DNA from: an uncultured Eggerthellaceae bacterium
Lineage (GTDB): Bacteria > Actinomycetota > Coriobacteriia > Coriobacteriales > Eggerthellaceae
DNA: 18,020 nucleotides
Assembly (NCBI GenBank): GCA_946631805.1
Contig: CAMPAJ010000004.1
Location: 1 to 18,020, forward strand
Direction of reading: 5' to 3'
Part shown: positions 1 to 7,772 of the stretch, piece by piece
How positions within the stretch are numbered: position 1 is the stretch's first letter
Layout of the letters: each line of letters starts with the position of its first letter
Translations under genes and position numbers: made by a program
The notes under the pieces: generated by a model
Database searches by the model: none
What the model was told of the DNA's origin: nothing
Seen by the model: only the letters and a program-made list of their open reading frames with translations

Positions 1-529
1 TCGTGCTGGGGTCCTCGCCAAAATCGCGGTACGGATGGTGCACGTCCCACAGCGCCGCAAGGTAATCGCTTGCATAGCGGTCGAGCAACTCGGTCAAGCG
101 GGCCGTGTCGCCGTAGATGCCGCTCGTTTCGACCAGCAGCACCACCTCGCGCTCCTCGGCGTAGGGCAGCAGCTCGTCGATGGCTGCGTATACGGCGTCC
201 TCGGCACCATGCTGGCCCTTGACGCACACATACTCGACGCCCAGCTCGGCCGCCAGGTCGACCAGCTGCTTGCCGCGGGTTACCGCATCGCCCGGCAGCG
301 ATACGTCGATGGACGTGTCCAGAACCGGCATCTGCAGGCCGCGGTTGCGCAGGTTGCGGGCCGTGGCGCGCAGATTGTACGGATCGAACGGGCCGCCCTT
401 GCCCGTGAACTTGCTATTGATCAGCACATCGTAGACCTCGATGCCCTCGAAGCCCATGTCGGATGCCGTCTGCACCAGCTCGTCCCAAGGGACATCACCC
501 CAGCCGCGCGTAGAAAACGATAGTCTCAT
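1..529 (-). CDS. Sugar phosphate isomerase/epimerase (TIM barrel), partial
   Basis: Partial gene: the 5' end lies in the window and the 3' end runs off the left edge, leaving 176 codons. The product starts MRLSFSTRGWGDVPWDELV and shows the alternating beta/alpha pattern of the AP-endonuclease-2/xylose-isomerase-like TIM barrel: GFEGIEVYD early, LVETSG near residue 137 with a likely metal-binding Glu, and WDVHHPYRD near residue 163 with likely Asp/His ligands. Members isomerise or epimerise sugars or sugar phosphates, or dehydrate inosose; the substrate cannot be told here. The start is set by ATG at 527-529 with an AAGGAG ribosome site just upstream. It lies 69 nt downstream of the LeuA-like gene on the same strand, so the two are probably one operon. 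The family call is good; the specific activity is unknown. Confidence 0.85.
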   Translation of the reverse strand, partial: MRLSFSTRGWGDVPWDELVQTASDMGFEGIEVYDVLINSKFTGKGGPFDPYNLRATARNLRNRGLQMPVLDTSIDVSLPGDAVTRGKQLVDLAAELGVEYVCVKGQHGAEDAVYAAIDELLPYAEEREVVLLVETSGIYGDTARLTELLDRYASDYLAALWDVHHPYRDFGEDPST

Positions 530-598
530 TGCTCGTGCTCCTTATCTTGACTGACCGTTGGAAAACTCCCCTATGGTCACGTGTGGTTGCGATCCCGG

Positions 599-2014
599 TT
601 AGTTCTGCTCCTCGTAAACAATCTTGTTCAGCGCATTCACGTACGCACGGATGCTCGAACCGATGATGTCGGTGGAAATGCCGCGGCCGGAATACACTTT
701 GCCTTCCGAAATGAGCTTGACCACCGTCTCGCCCATGGCCTCCTGACCCTGCGTGACGGAATTCACCTGGAAGTCGTCCAGCTCGTAATGCTGGCCCGCG
801 ATCTGCTCGATGGCCAGGAACGCAGCATCGATGGGGCCATCGCCCATGCACACGGCCTGCAGCGTTTCGTCGTCCTTGCGCATGCAGATGTTGGCCGTGG
901 CCTTGATCTTGTTACCGGAATTGATGACGTAGCTGTCCAGCACGTACGTCGCGGGCACCTGCAGCGCGGCGGAGGCCACGATGGCATCCAGCTCGCGGCT
1001 GCCCACGCTTTCCTTCTTGGAGGCAACGCGTTGGAACGCCTCGTACACGGCCGCCTGATCCTCGAGGGAAAGGTCGTAGCCCAGCCGGGCCACGCACTGC
1101 ATGACGGCCTCGGCGTCGTCGCGTTCGGTGAGCACGATGGACTCGTCGGCTTCGCGCACACCCGTCTCGAACGGCGAATAGGGCGAGCGGCCCGATTCGC
1201 AGATCCACGACACCTGGTTGATGGCGCGCTTGAGCTCCGTCGTGCGCACGGTGGTCGTGGCCTGGCATGCGTCGGATTTGTCGGCCAGGATCTTGCTCAG
1301 GCGGCCGAGCGACACGACGTCCATGGGGTACGTGGTCGCCTTGACCTCGCCCACGCCCTCGATGATGCCGGCGATGGCGCAGGCATCGGCCATGTACAGC
1401 TCGTCGGAGCACGAAATGCCCAGCGCCACGTCGGCGAGCTGAGGCACGTCGGCCTTCAGCGAGCGAATGAACTCGGCGAACTCGTCGGGCAGCATGGCGC
1501 CGACGGCGTCGCATACGGTAACCGTCGTGGCCCCCGCCTCGATAGCTTTGGCGATTACCTCGCGCAAGTAGGCGCCGTCCGCGCGCGTCGCGTCGCTGGC
1601 AATGAAATCAACCTCGTCGGCGCGCTTCCTGCATTCCGCGATGGTCTTCGCAACGTCCTCGAGCATCGCGTCGGCCTTCTTGCGGTAGACGTACTCCATG
1701 CGCGCAGGGCTCACGGCAGCTTTCACGATCAGGCGCGGATGCACGGCGTCCTTGAGGGCGTTCCAAACCAGCTCGATGTTCTCGACGTCCATCTTCACGG
1801 GAACGGCGAGCACGCTGTTGCGCACAAGCGACGCGAGCGACTTGATGCGCAAGCTGTCGGCCTTCACGCTTTCGATGCCCTCGACCTCGATGGCGGATAC
1901 GCCAAGATGGTCGAGTAGCTTGGCCATTTCGAGCTTTTCCTTGAAGGACAGCGAGAACGCCTTGTTGTTCGCCGCCCTGCGCATCGTCACGTCGCTAATG
2001 CGTATTTCCCTCAT
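599..2014 (-). CDS. LeuA-family protein (isopropylmalate synthase-like) lacking canonical catalytic residues, with LeuA regulatory domain
   Basis: 471 residues. The fold matches 2-isopropylmalate synthase: a DRE-TIM barrel at about 1-260, a linker subdomain, and a LeuA-type regulatory domain at about 350-471 with GDGPIDAAFLAIEQIAG and GRGISTDIIGSSIRAYVNAL. Against a remembered E. coli LeuA, the N-terminal LRDGEQ motif reads MRRAAN (residues 11-16), so the metal-binding Asp and the Glu are gone while Arg12 remains. The HxHDD metal motif reads SCSDE (201-205), with both His replaced by Ser. The HxSGIHxDG subdomain motif is also absent. Classical condensation of acetyl-CoA with a 2-oxoacid is therefore doubtful. 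The reading frame is intact and the regulatory domain well kept, which argues against decay. ATG at 2014 is chosen for the GGAAGG upstream; an in-frame extension of 33 residues has poor coding character. It is preceded by a Leu-rich leader ORF and followed by a sugar isomerase gene. Confidence 0.85.
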   Translation of the reverse strand: MREIRISDVTMRRAANNKAFSLSFKEKLEMAKLLDHLGVSAIEVEGIESVKADSLRIKSLASLVRNSVLAVPVKMDVENIELVWNALKDAVHPRLIVKAAVSPARMEYVYRKKADAMLEDVAKTIAECRKRADEVDFIASDATRADGAYLREVIAKAIEAGATTVTVCDAVGAMLPDEFAEFIRSLKADVPQLADVALGISCSDELYMADACAIAGIIEGVGEVKATTYPMDVVSLGRLSKILADKSDACQATTTVRTTELKRAINQVSWICESGRSPYSPFETGVREADESIVLTERDDAEAVMQCVARLGYDLSLEDQAAVYEAFQRVASKKESVGSRELDAIVASAALQVPATYVLDSYVINSGNKIKATANICMRKDDETLQAVCMGDGPIDAAFLAIEQIAGQHYELDDFQVNSVTQGQEAMGETVVKLISEGKVYSGRGISTDIIGSSIRAYVNALNKIVYEEQN

Positions 2015-2208
2015 GATGGTTTCAACCTTCCTGTTCGTATATTGCACGGCGCCTTGCCCGAATCGGCCAGCCTCGGTTTTCGTAGGAAACGCAACGTGGC
2101 GCTTCCAGGGCAAAAGACCTAATTGAGCAAATGCGATTTTTGCGTAGCTCCACGATTTTACACGGCGACCAGCCTCGCGGCAGCAAAAGAGCGGTGGGGA
2201 ATTTATAG

Positions 2209-2245
2209 GGCGCGGACCCGCAGTCAGGCATGACGCGAGCGCGCC
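2209..2245 (-). promoter_or_regulatory. Possible attenuator stem after the leader stop codon
   Basis: On the minus strand GGCGCG (2245-2240, beginning in the last base of the leader stop codon) can pair with CGCGCC (2214-2209). A competing pairing is CGCGAG inside the leader ORF with CTCGCG at about 2239-2234, and GCGCGA/TCGCGC can form a hairpin within the ORF. Mutually exclusive stems of this kind suit attenuation. There is no U-run after the stem, so it is not a textbook intrinsic terminator, and in GC-rich DNA such pairings can arise by chance. Confidence 0.25.
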
Positions 2246-2352
2246 TAGATAAGCAGCAGGCCCAGAAGCTCGTTACCCAGCAATGCGCGAACCTCGCGCG
2301 ATGCGCGGGCGCCTTCGAATGCGGTAACGATATGTCCCTGTGCAGTGGTCAT
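2245..2352 (-). CDS. Putative leucine-rich leader peptide (attenuator), 35 aa
   Basis: This short frame starts ATGACCACTGCA and ends with TAG at 2245-2247. The last 13 residues are ALLGNELLGLLLI, with seven leucines (codons TTG, CTG, CTT) next to the stop. It lies 230 nt upstream of the LeuA-like gene on the same strand. A TATACT -10 box at 2364-2369 would place the transcript start within a few bases of the ATG, so translation may be leaderless. No Shine-Dalgarno site is seen, which agrees with that. Leader peptides rich in the regulated amino acid and sited upstream of leu/ilv genes are classic attenuators. The role is inferred from composition and position; it could be a chance ORF. Confidence 0.55.
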   Translation of the reverse strand: MTTAQGHIVTAFEGARASREVRALLGNELLGLLLI

Positions 2353-2363
2353 AATGGTGAGTT

Positions 2364-2369
2364 AGTATA
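2364..2369 (-). promoter_or_regulatory. -10 box (TATACT) of the leader/LeuA-like transcript
   Basis: TATACT on the minus strand, preceded by TGGG, ends 11 nt before the leader ATG. No good TTGACA-like -35 is found at 16-18 nt. A start about 7 nt downstream would give a leaderless or nearly leaderless leader mRNA. Confidence 0.45.
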
Positions 2370-2573
2370 CCCATTTTCACAGCTTTATGCTATGAATTCA
2401 TCGAACCGAAACACAATTGGGAGGATTGGGCCGCGATTTCCGATCGAGGCGTTACATAGGGGCTGAAACAGAAGTCCGGTCTAGGCCGACATGCGGCATT
2501 CGCCTTGCCGCCAGGTCTTTCGGCCCGGCGATCAGGCTGGATGGCCGCTACGCGGGACTCGGCCAATCCACGA

Positions 2574-2613
2574 GCTGCACCTGGGCGCTTAGCGTGAACG
2601 ACCCAGGTGCAGC
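2574..2613. repeat. Perfect 12-bp inverted repeat (hairpin)
   Basis: Arms GCTGCACCTGGG (2574-2585) and CCCAGGTGCAGC (2602-2613) are perfectly complementary across a 16-nt loop. The loop itself contains a small CGC/GCG stem. It lies 88 nt beyond the stop of the secreted-protein gene. Neither strand has a strong T-run after it; the plus strand has CTTTGTT. It may be a non-canonical terminator or an intergenic repeat unit. Confidence 0.7.
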
Positions 2614-2648
2614 CTTTGTTACAGCCCCTATGTTGTCTCATTCCAATC

Positions 2649-2677
2649 TGATGCGCCCAGTTAGGTTGGGTGCATCA
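2649..2677 (-). terminator. Hairpin 3' of the secreted-protein gene, possible terminator
   Basis: Arms TGATGCGCCCA (2649-2659) and TGGGTGCATCA (2667-2677) pair over 11 positions, including one G-T wobble, with a 7-nt loop. It begins 24 nt after the stop codon of the 2701-6687 gene, where a terminator would be expected. There is no U-run, so it may be a GC-type hairpin terminator or only a structured 3' end. Confidence 0.4.
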
Positions 2678-2700
2678 GCGCCTGTCTTGGGGCGACGACG

Positions 2701-5700
2701 TTAAGAAACCCTGATGGTTTCGGTAACGGTAACGCTCTTGGATTTGTGGTTAGCATCGCCGGCAGCGGTTACCTGCGTCTTAATCGTGTAGGTCGCTTTG
2801 CCCGTGCCCTTGGCCACCGTGATCTTGCCGGTGTTCTTGTCAACGCTGATCTTGCCCGATCCGCTTGTCTTTTTGTACGTGACCTTGCCCTGGGCTTTCT
2901 TCACGCTGATCGAGCTAGACTTGGTCTGCTTTTTCTTCTTCAAATCCTTCGCCTTGAACGTCGGGCACATCGTGCTGCTAGCGGTCATGGAGTTGCTTGC
3001 CTTGTTTATCTTGAAGGTCGTCTTGGCGCTGCCATCGTAGCCACCTTTACCCGTTACGGTCACAGTTGCAGTGCCTGCCTTCGTATTGTTCTTGTAGGAC
3101 GCGCTGTAATCGGTGCCGCTCTTTAACGTGCGGCCGCCGACGACTACCTTAACCGTGGGCTTTTGCACCTTGCCGTTGTAGGTAACGTTGCCTACCGTCA
3201 GCTTGGCCTTCTTGATGGAGGCCTTCTTGATCTTGAACGTCTTGGTGATGCTGCCCTTGAAGATCCCCGTGCCCTTAATCGTCACCTTAGCCGTGCCGAC
3301 CTTGGTGTTATTGCTGTACGACAGCGCGTAATCGCTACCCTTTACTAAATTGCCCGTGCCAATACCGCTAATCTTGCCCACTGAAACCGTAGGAGAAGGC
3401 TTGAACGCCGAGCCGTTATAGGTTACATCGGATATCTTCGAAACGCTTGCCGACGAGATGTCCTTACGGCCCGAGACAAGGTTTGCGAAACTTCCGCGGA
3501 ACACGATGTCGGTCGGAGTCGTTTTTGCACTCGTGCGGAAATAGCTACTGCAACTCTCGGAAAGCGTATACAGCGTTTTGTCGCTTATGCAGAATTCTTC
3601 CATCAGCGGCAGAACTTTTGCGCTGCTAAACTTGAACGCTGACTTGGTCAAATCCGCCGATTTCTGTATATTCTGCACGGTGTAGATGCATTGGTTCGAA
3701 TCGGTGGTGCGACCGAACGACTGGTTCACGATGAGGTAATTCCGCCCATATGCCGAGAAGAACGTTGCGCCGTTAGCCTTGTTGCAAATCTTGAGTTCAA
3801 CTTTTTTCGTATACGTATTGCCCGACACCTTGTATCCGTTTACATAGCCATACTTGGTGGTTGCCTTTGTGTTGTCCTTGCTATCAGGGTCATAGAAAAA
3901 GCCAACCCACAAGTACCCGCCGTAATAGGTATTGAAGGATGCCTTATCGGCGCTGTTGCTGCCGCCTAGCGTCACATAGCATCCAGAGATATCGAGCGAA
4001 GAGCCCCCACTCTTGGCCAAGGCGTCAATCGTCTCGTAAGGGACGCGCAGCTCGGTAAGACGGCTGGATTTCACAATCCCGCTCGTCGCAATATATACGT
4101 ATTTCGTGCCATCATAAGTAATTCCGCCCACATGGTTTGTGAACGATTTCGTTCCATCGCGTAACGCAATCGTGGTCTTTAGCGCTCCGGTCGATTTGTC
4201 CATAACGTAAATAACCGATGTATGCTTTTTCGTCGATTTATCCACCGGGCAACAATATGCCGTGATTAGCAGATAGTTCTTGGCTACGCAAATGCCCTGA
4301 GGCGTCATATGCGAGCAGAAGCAGCTGGTGTTGTCGTTAGCCGTGAGCTTGATGCCCGAGAGGTCCGTGTACGTCGACACCATGCCGGGCACTTTAATTC
4401 CCTCGTTCGTTGCCCATCCAGTGCCAGACGAATAACCGAGCTTACCTGCAGACTTGAGATTCGCTAGCGTCTTCATGCCTTTCGGCCGCTCGGTTGAAGT
4501 CGCGCCCTTGATGGTAAACGAGCCTGTAGCCGTTCCTGTATAGTTGCCCTTGCCCGTCACGGTTATCTTCGCGCTGCCAGGAGCGGTGTTGTTCGCGAAG
4601 CTGGCGGTGAAATCGGTGCCGGACTTGAGGGTCCTGCCGCTCACGACTACTGTTACGGCAGGCGTGACGGCACCAAGCTTCGTGATAGTTTGAGTCGACG
4701 CAGTAACCTTGGCACCACTCAAAGATGCCTTCGAAACCGTAAAGCCCGCGCTCGCCGAACCCGTAGTGTTGCTGCCCTTGGCAGAAACCGTCACAGAATA
4801 CGAACCCGCGTTAACGCAACCGGACGAATAGCTCACAGAATAATCGCCGGCAGGAACGGTGATGCCACCGACCTTCACAGAGGACACGCTCGGTTTGAAC
4901 GCGTTACCACTGTAGGCTGAATTGGTAGCGCTGAGCGTCACAGTTGCGCCCGAAAGGCTGAGCGTGCCGATGCTCCAGGTAATCGAGCGCGAAGAGGTGC
5001 TGCCATCCTGCCAGCAGTAACCTGCGCGCGGCGTGGCAGTCACCGTATACGATCCCGCATTCTTGGCGGAATACGTTCCCGAGAGCGTATAGCCGGTACC
5101 CGCAGCAACGCCCGTCTGGGTAGAGCCGTTGTACGTGAGCATGCTTCCCGATGGAGCGGTCACTTTCTCAAGCTGGACCGGCTCAACGGGATCGGGGGTT
5201 GGCTCCTCCGGGTCGTCCGGGTCGCCGGGGTTATCGGGCTCCACGTATTCCCCCTCGACAATCTTGACGTAGCCCGTCAGCTCGCAGCCCATGTACTTGA
5301 TGGTAACCGGGTAACTTTGACCAACGGTCATATCGGCAAGAGCCTGCTTCATCGAATACTCGATGCGATGACGTTCTGAACCGTGGCGTTTCAGAGCTTG
5401 ATTGAAATCCTCGCCCGATACTTTCGTATCCATGATGAAATCCGAGCAAGACCCGTCGTCCCACGCCCAGCCCGACCAGCCGTCAGAATTCTCCTCGAGG
5501 ATATCGTCAAAGGTACGCGTGCTTCCATCGCGGTAATGCACGACTACGTCGCGTCGCGCTGCAAGGGCCTCTTCGTCGTAGTTCTCGTGCTCTATTTCGC
5601 CCGTGGTGTACGTCATCGTCGAATCACCCTCGAACGACAAGCTGGTCACCGGGTTGTCCACAACCTGCACGGCAACCGTCGAATTGTAGGGAATGTTGGC

Positions 5701-6687
5701 CAAATCACCGTTGAGCGTAATCTTGGCCTGCGCTTTACCAGGCACATCAATGCTACCGCTCGCTAAATCGATGCTTAGTGATTCGGTTTCGCCCAAACCC
5801 CAGATCAAATCGTTAAGTTGATACAAGCCTCCATAGGGCTCATCGTAGTTGTATTCGTACTCATAGCCAAAATCCAGGTAATACACCGTTCCGTCGTTCA
5901 TCGTGGCGTCGGCTGCAATGCCCATCGAGAGATTGTCGAACCCCGCGAAAATCGGCCGCGGACTATAGAACTTCATGCTCTTGATATCCGAGATGCTCAC
6001 ATCCATGCGTTCGGGGATCGAGACGGTAGTATCGCCATCCGAGCAGTGGATAACGGCCTGGCCGAGGGGGTCGTTGCCATCCCTGATTTCTACGGCATCC
6101 CACTGTTCAATTGTGCCGGCGTAATACACGTCCTTAAGGTTGGCGCATCCCTCAAACACGTGGAATGTAATCTGCGAGAGGCTTGCGGGAAGATGTACCG
6201 ATTCGATCGCGCTGCAGTCGTAGAACGTCCAGTTTGACGACAGGTCAATACCTTCGCCGATGTAAACCGATTTGATGTCTTCGCGATTTTCGAAATCCTC
6301 GCCATCAAACCATGCGTCCTCGTCAGCGTCAACCTTCTCGATCACCAGCATCCCGCTGTCTTTCCAAAACAGGTAACGCAAATTCGTGCCAAACGTTGCG
6401 CCCTCATCTGGATCGGTTTCATAACGAACAGTGACGGCAGGCGCCTCGGGGCTCGTCGCTGTCGCAGGCGGCGCAGAAGCGGCCGCCTGTTCAGCTGCTT
6501 CCGCAGCCGCCTTCGCGGCGGCCTCCGCTTCAGCCTGCTTAGCCGCCTCCACAGCAGCTTGCTTAGCCGCCTCATCCGGCGATGACGCCACAGCACCTTC
6601 GTCCGCCAAGGCAAGCATCGGAAACGCCAAAACCAGCATCAACGCAAACGTGAACAACAGAACGGGGCTGTACATCTTTCCAGACAT
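2701..6687 (-). CDS. Large secreted multidomain protein (LRR, Ig-like repeats, propeller-like core)
   Basis: 1328 residues. A signal peptide occupies 1-28 (hydrophobic LLFTFALMLVLAFPMLALA, cleavage near ALA-DEG). An Ala/Glu/Lys-rich segment at 37-72 could be helical. BspA-type leucine-rich repeat sequence lies at about 135-205 (IESVHLPASL, CANLKDVYYAG). An acidic Pro-rich linker follows at 482-503. Ig-like/MBG-type modules with YNG or YSG starts lie at about 505-575, 576-652 and 653-728. A Trp/Tyr/Cys-containing region at about 738-1075 looks propeller-like (VIYVMDKSTGALKTTI, GGITYDGTKYVYIA). Two more Ig-like modules are at about 1078-1230, then a Lys-rich Big2-like tail. No LPXTG anchor or C-terminal membrane segment is visible, so it is probably released or held non-covalently. 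The start is ATG at 6685-6687 with GAGGAG upstream. Base composition is less GC-rich than the neighbours. Likely role is surface binding or adhesion; this is inferred. Confidence 0.88.
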   Translation of the reverse strand: MSGKMYSPVLLFTFALMLVLAFPMLALADEGAVASSPDEAAKQAAVEAAKQAEAEAAAKAAAEAAEQAAASAPPATATSPEAPAVTVRYETDPDEGATFGTNLRYLFWKDSGMLVIEKVDADEDAWFDGEDFENREDIKSVYIGEGIDLSSNWTFYDCSAIESVHLPASLSQITFHVFEGCANLKDVYYAGTIEQWDAVEIRDGNDPLGQAVIHCSDGDTTVSIPERMDVSISDIKSMKFYSPRPIFAGFDNLSMGIAADATMNDGTVYYLDFGYEYEYNYDEPYGGLYQLNDLIWGLGETESLSIDLASGSIDVPGKAQAKITLNGDLANIPYNSTVAVQVVDNPVTSLSFEGDSTMTYTTGEIEHENYDEEALAARRDVVVHYRDGSTRTFDDILEENSDGWSGWAWDDGSCSDFIMDTKVSGEDFNQALKRHGSERHRIEYSMKQALADMTVGQSYPVTIKYMGCELTGYVKIVEGEYVEPDNPGDPDDPEEPTPDPVEPVQLEKVTAPSGSMLTYNGSTQTGVAAGTGYTLSGTYSAKNAGSYTVTATPRAGYCWQDGSTSSRSITWSIGTLSLSGATVTLSATNSAYSGNAFKPSVSSVKVGGITVPAGDYSVSYSSGCVNAGSYSVTVSAKGSNTTGSASAGFTVSKASLSGAKVTASTQTITKLGAVTPAVTVVVSGRTLKSGTDFTASFANNTAPGSAKITVTGKGNYTGTATGSFTIKGATSTERPKGMKTLANLKSAGKLGYSSGTGWATNEGIKVPGMVSTYTDLSGIKLTANDNTSCFCSHMTPQGICVAKNYLLITAYCCPVDKSTKKHTSVIYVMDKSTGALKTTIALRDGTKSFTNHVGGITYDGTKYVYIATSGIVKSSRLTELRVPYETIDALAKSGGSSLDISGCYVTLGGSNSADKASFNTYYGGYLWVGFFYDPDSKDNTKATTKYGYVNGYKVSGNTYTKKVELKICNKANGATFFSAYGRNYLIVNQSFGRTTDSNQCIYTVQNIQKSADLTKSAFKFSSAKVLPLMEEFCISDKTLYTLSESCSSYFRTSAKTTPTDIVFRGSFANLVSGRKDISSASVSKISDVTYNGSAFKPSPTVSVGKISGIGTGNLVKGSDYALSYSNNTKVGTAKVTIKGTGIFKGSITKTFKIKKASIKKAKLTVGNVTYNGKVQKPTVKVVVGGRTLKSGTDYSASYKNNTKAGTATVTVTGKGGYDGSAKTTFKINKASNSMTASSTMCPTFKAKDLKKKKQTKSSSISVKKAQGKVTYKKTSGSGKISVDKNTGKITVAKGTGKATYTIKTQVTAAGDANHKSKSVTVTETIRVS

Positions 6688-6738
6688 CGCAAACTCCTCT
6701 ACCCGGTCAGCTCGACCAACGCGCACTTCGATGGCAGC

Positions 6739-6744
6739 ATAATA
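6739..6744 (-). promoter_or_regulatory. Possible -10 box (TATTAT) of the secreted-protein gene
   Basis: TATTAT on the minus strand about 50 nt upstream of the ATG at 6687. The -35 region is not clear. An operator-like dyad (6775-6803) sits about 30-60 bases upstream of this box, where an activator or repressor could act. Confidence 0.3.
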
Positions 6745-6774
6745 CCACGTTAACCGCTTGTATTTACGCTTGCC

Positions 6775-6803
6775 TGATACATCCAACCAGGTTGAATGAT
6801 TCA
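6775..6803. promoter_or_regulatory. Operator-like dyad, copy 1
   Basis: Outer arms TGATACA (6775-6781) and TGATTCA (6797-6803), inner arms AACC (6785-6788) and GGTT (6790-6793), centred on A6789. It matches the dyad at 9842-9870 in 25 of 29 positions, and GCC precedes both. It lies between divergent genes, upstream of the secreted-protein gene (minus) and of the GT-A gene (plus). The symmetry and repetition suggest a dimeric regulator's site; the regulator is unknown. Confidence 0.5.
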
Positions 6804-6865
6804 CTCGCTGCAATTCGTAGCTCCGCGCCCCATCCCCTCCCACCCCTTCGTCCTTTCGCATCCCG

Positions 6866-6871
6866 TATAAT
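6866..6871 (+). promoter_or_regulatory. -10 box TATAAT upstream of the GT-A gene
   Basis: A perfect TATAAT 58 nt before the ATG at 6930. A -35 match at normal spacing is weak (CCCCTT-like), so a helper protein or an extended contact may be needed. Confidence 0.45.
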
Positions 6872-6929
6872 GGGCCGAAGTGGCCGAAGGGCTGAAAGAA
6901 TTGCCCATTATTTCACAGGAGTGCATAAG

Positions 6930-7772
6930 ATGCGCGAACGCAAGAATGTCGTACTGCTATTTTCGAAAGTACCCGAAGTAGGGCTAGTGAAAACGCGCCT
7001 GTCGGTGCTCAAAGACGGCATCTTCTCGCCCGAAACAGCTGCGGTCTTGTACCACTGCATGCTGTTCGACGTGGTTGAAATCATCATGGCGGCGCTTGCC
7101 GACCTGGACGCCGAGCAAACGGACGGCATACACGACACGTACGAGCTCGTCATCTCGACGACACCGGAACCGAACGCCGCCGTCATGCGCAAGCTGTTCG
7201 AGGACGCCGGCGAATGGCCGCGCGAATTCGAGGTCATCGTCGACGAAGGCGCCAACTTCGACGAGCACTACAACCATGCGTTCCGACAATGCTGGGACCG
7301 CGGCGCGGACTGCATTCTATCGATGGGCGCCGACATGCCAGCGCTTACGAAAGCCGACATCAAGTTCGGGTTCCAGCAGCTGCATACGCTGGACGGGCGC
7401 GAAGGCGGCGGCATCGTGCTCGCACCCGACCAGGAAATGGGCGTATCGGTCATCGGTTGGACGCGCGATACCGACTTTTCGCACACGGGCGTGTTCTACA
7501 ACCAGGACGGCCTTACGGTGCTGCCAGCCTACATTCGCAAGGCCCAAGAAGCAGGGCTTCCGGCTTTGTGGCTGCCGCCGATTCCCGACGTAGACACGAT
7601 GCAGGATTTCTACCACAACGTCACGCTCGTCCATGCGCTCAACTATTGCGCCGAGCACGACGACATTTGCCCGCCCTGGCGCACGGCCGATGCATTGGAC
7701 CAGATGGGATACCACGACATCATCGTCATGCCAAACGGGTTATTGGACCCGCGCGGACACATCGACAAGTAA
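6930..7772 (+). CDS. TIGR04282/DUF2064-family GT-A fold (nucleotidyltransferase/glycosyltransferase-like) protein
   Basis: 280 residues. The N-terminus VVLLFSKVPEVGLVKTRLS matches the family's nucleotide-binding opening (F-x-K-x-P-x-x-G-x-VKTRL). LSMGADMPALTKADI, about residue 130, is the GxDxPxL Asp motif of GT-A nucleotide-diphospho-sugar transferases. Members are annotated as glycosyltransferases related to CofC/MobA; few have a known reaction. At 280 residues it is longer than the usual 200-230, with an extra C-terminal part (VDTMQDFYHNV onward). The start at 6930 is chosen for AGGAG at 6916-6920 with 9-nt spacing; an upstream in-frame extension lacks coding character. The next plus-strand gene is 196 nt away, so co-transcription is possible but unproven. 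No lipid or sugar pathway partner lies nearby, so the substrate stays open. Confidence 0.85.
   Translation: MRERKNVVLLFSKVPEVGLVKTRLSVLKDGIFSPETAAVLYHCMLFDVVEIIMAALADLDAEQTDGIHDTYELVISTTPEPNAAVMRKLFEDAGEWPREFEVIVDEGANFDEHYNHAFRQCWDRGADCILSMGADMPALTKADIKFGFQQLHTLDGREGGGIVLAPDQEMGVSVIGWTRDTDFSHTGVFYNQDGLTVLPAYIRKAQEAGLPALWLPPIPDVDTMQDFYHNVTLVHALNYCAEHDDICPPWRTADALDQMGYHDIIVMPNGLLDPRGHIDK

Larger units (their letters stand above)
2370..2700. other. Non-coding stretch between the leader promoter and the secreted-protein gene
   Basis: About 330 bases with no convincing gene on either strand. Plus-strand frames here lack ribosome sites and overlap the hairpins. The stretch holds two strong inverted repeats (2574-2613 and 2649-2677), listed separately, and upstream sequence for the leader promoter. 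Confidence 0.6.

Noticed and set aside
581..1918. Long plus-strand frame of 445 codons
   Set aside because: It lies antisense to the LeuA-like gene, whose frame has clear family motifs. His/Arg/Gly/Val-rich composition is typical of antisense frames in GC-rich DNA.
2230..2466. Plus-strand frame of 78 codons
   Set aside because: No ribosome site, and it overlaps the leader ORF and its promoter on the other strand.
2417..2704. Plus-strand frame of 95 codons
   Set aside because: TTG-type start without a ribosome site, running through both hairpins, with no recognisable sequence.
6430..6760. Ala-rich frames on both strands near the secreted protein's N-terminus
   Set aside because: They come from GCC/GCG repetition in the Ala-rich segment of the real gene.
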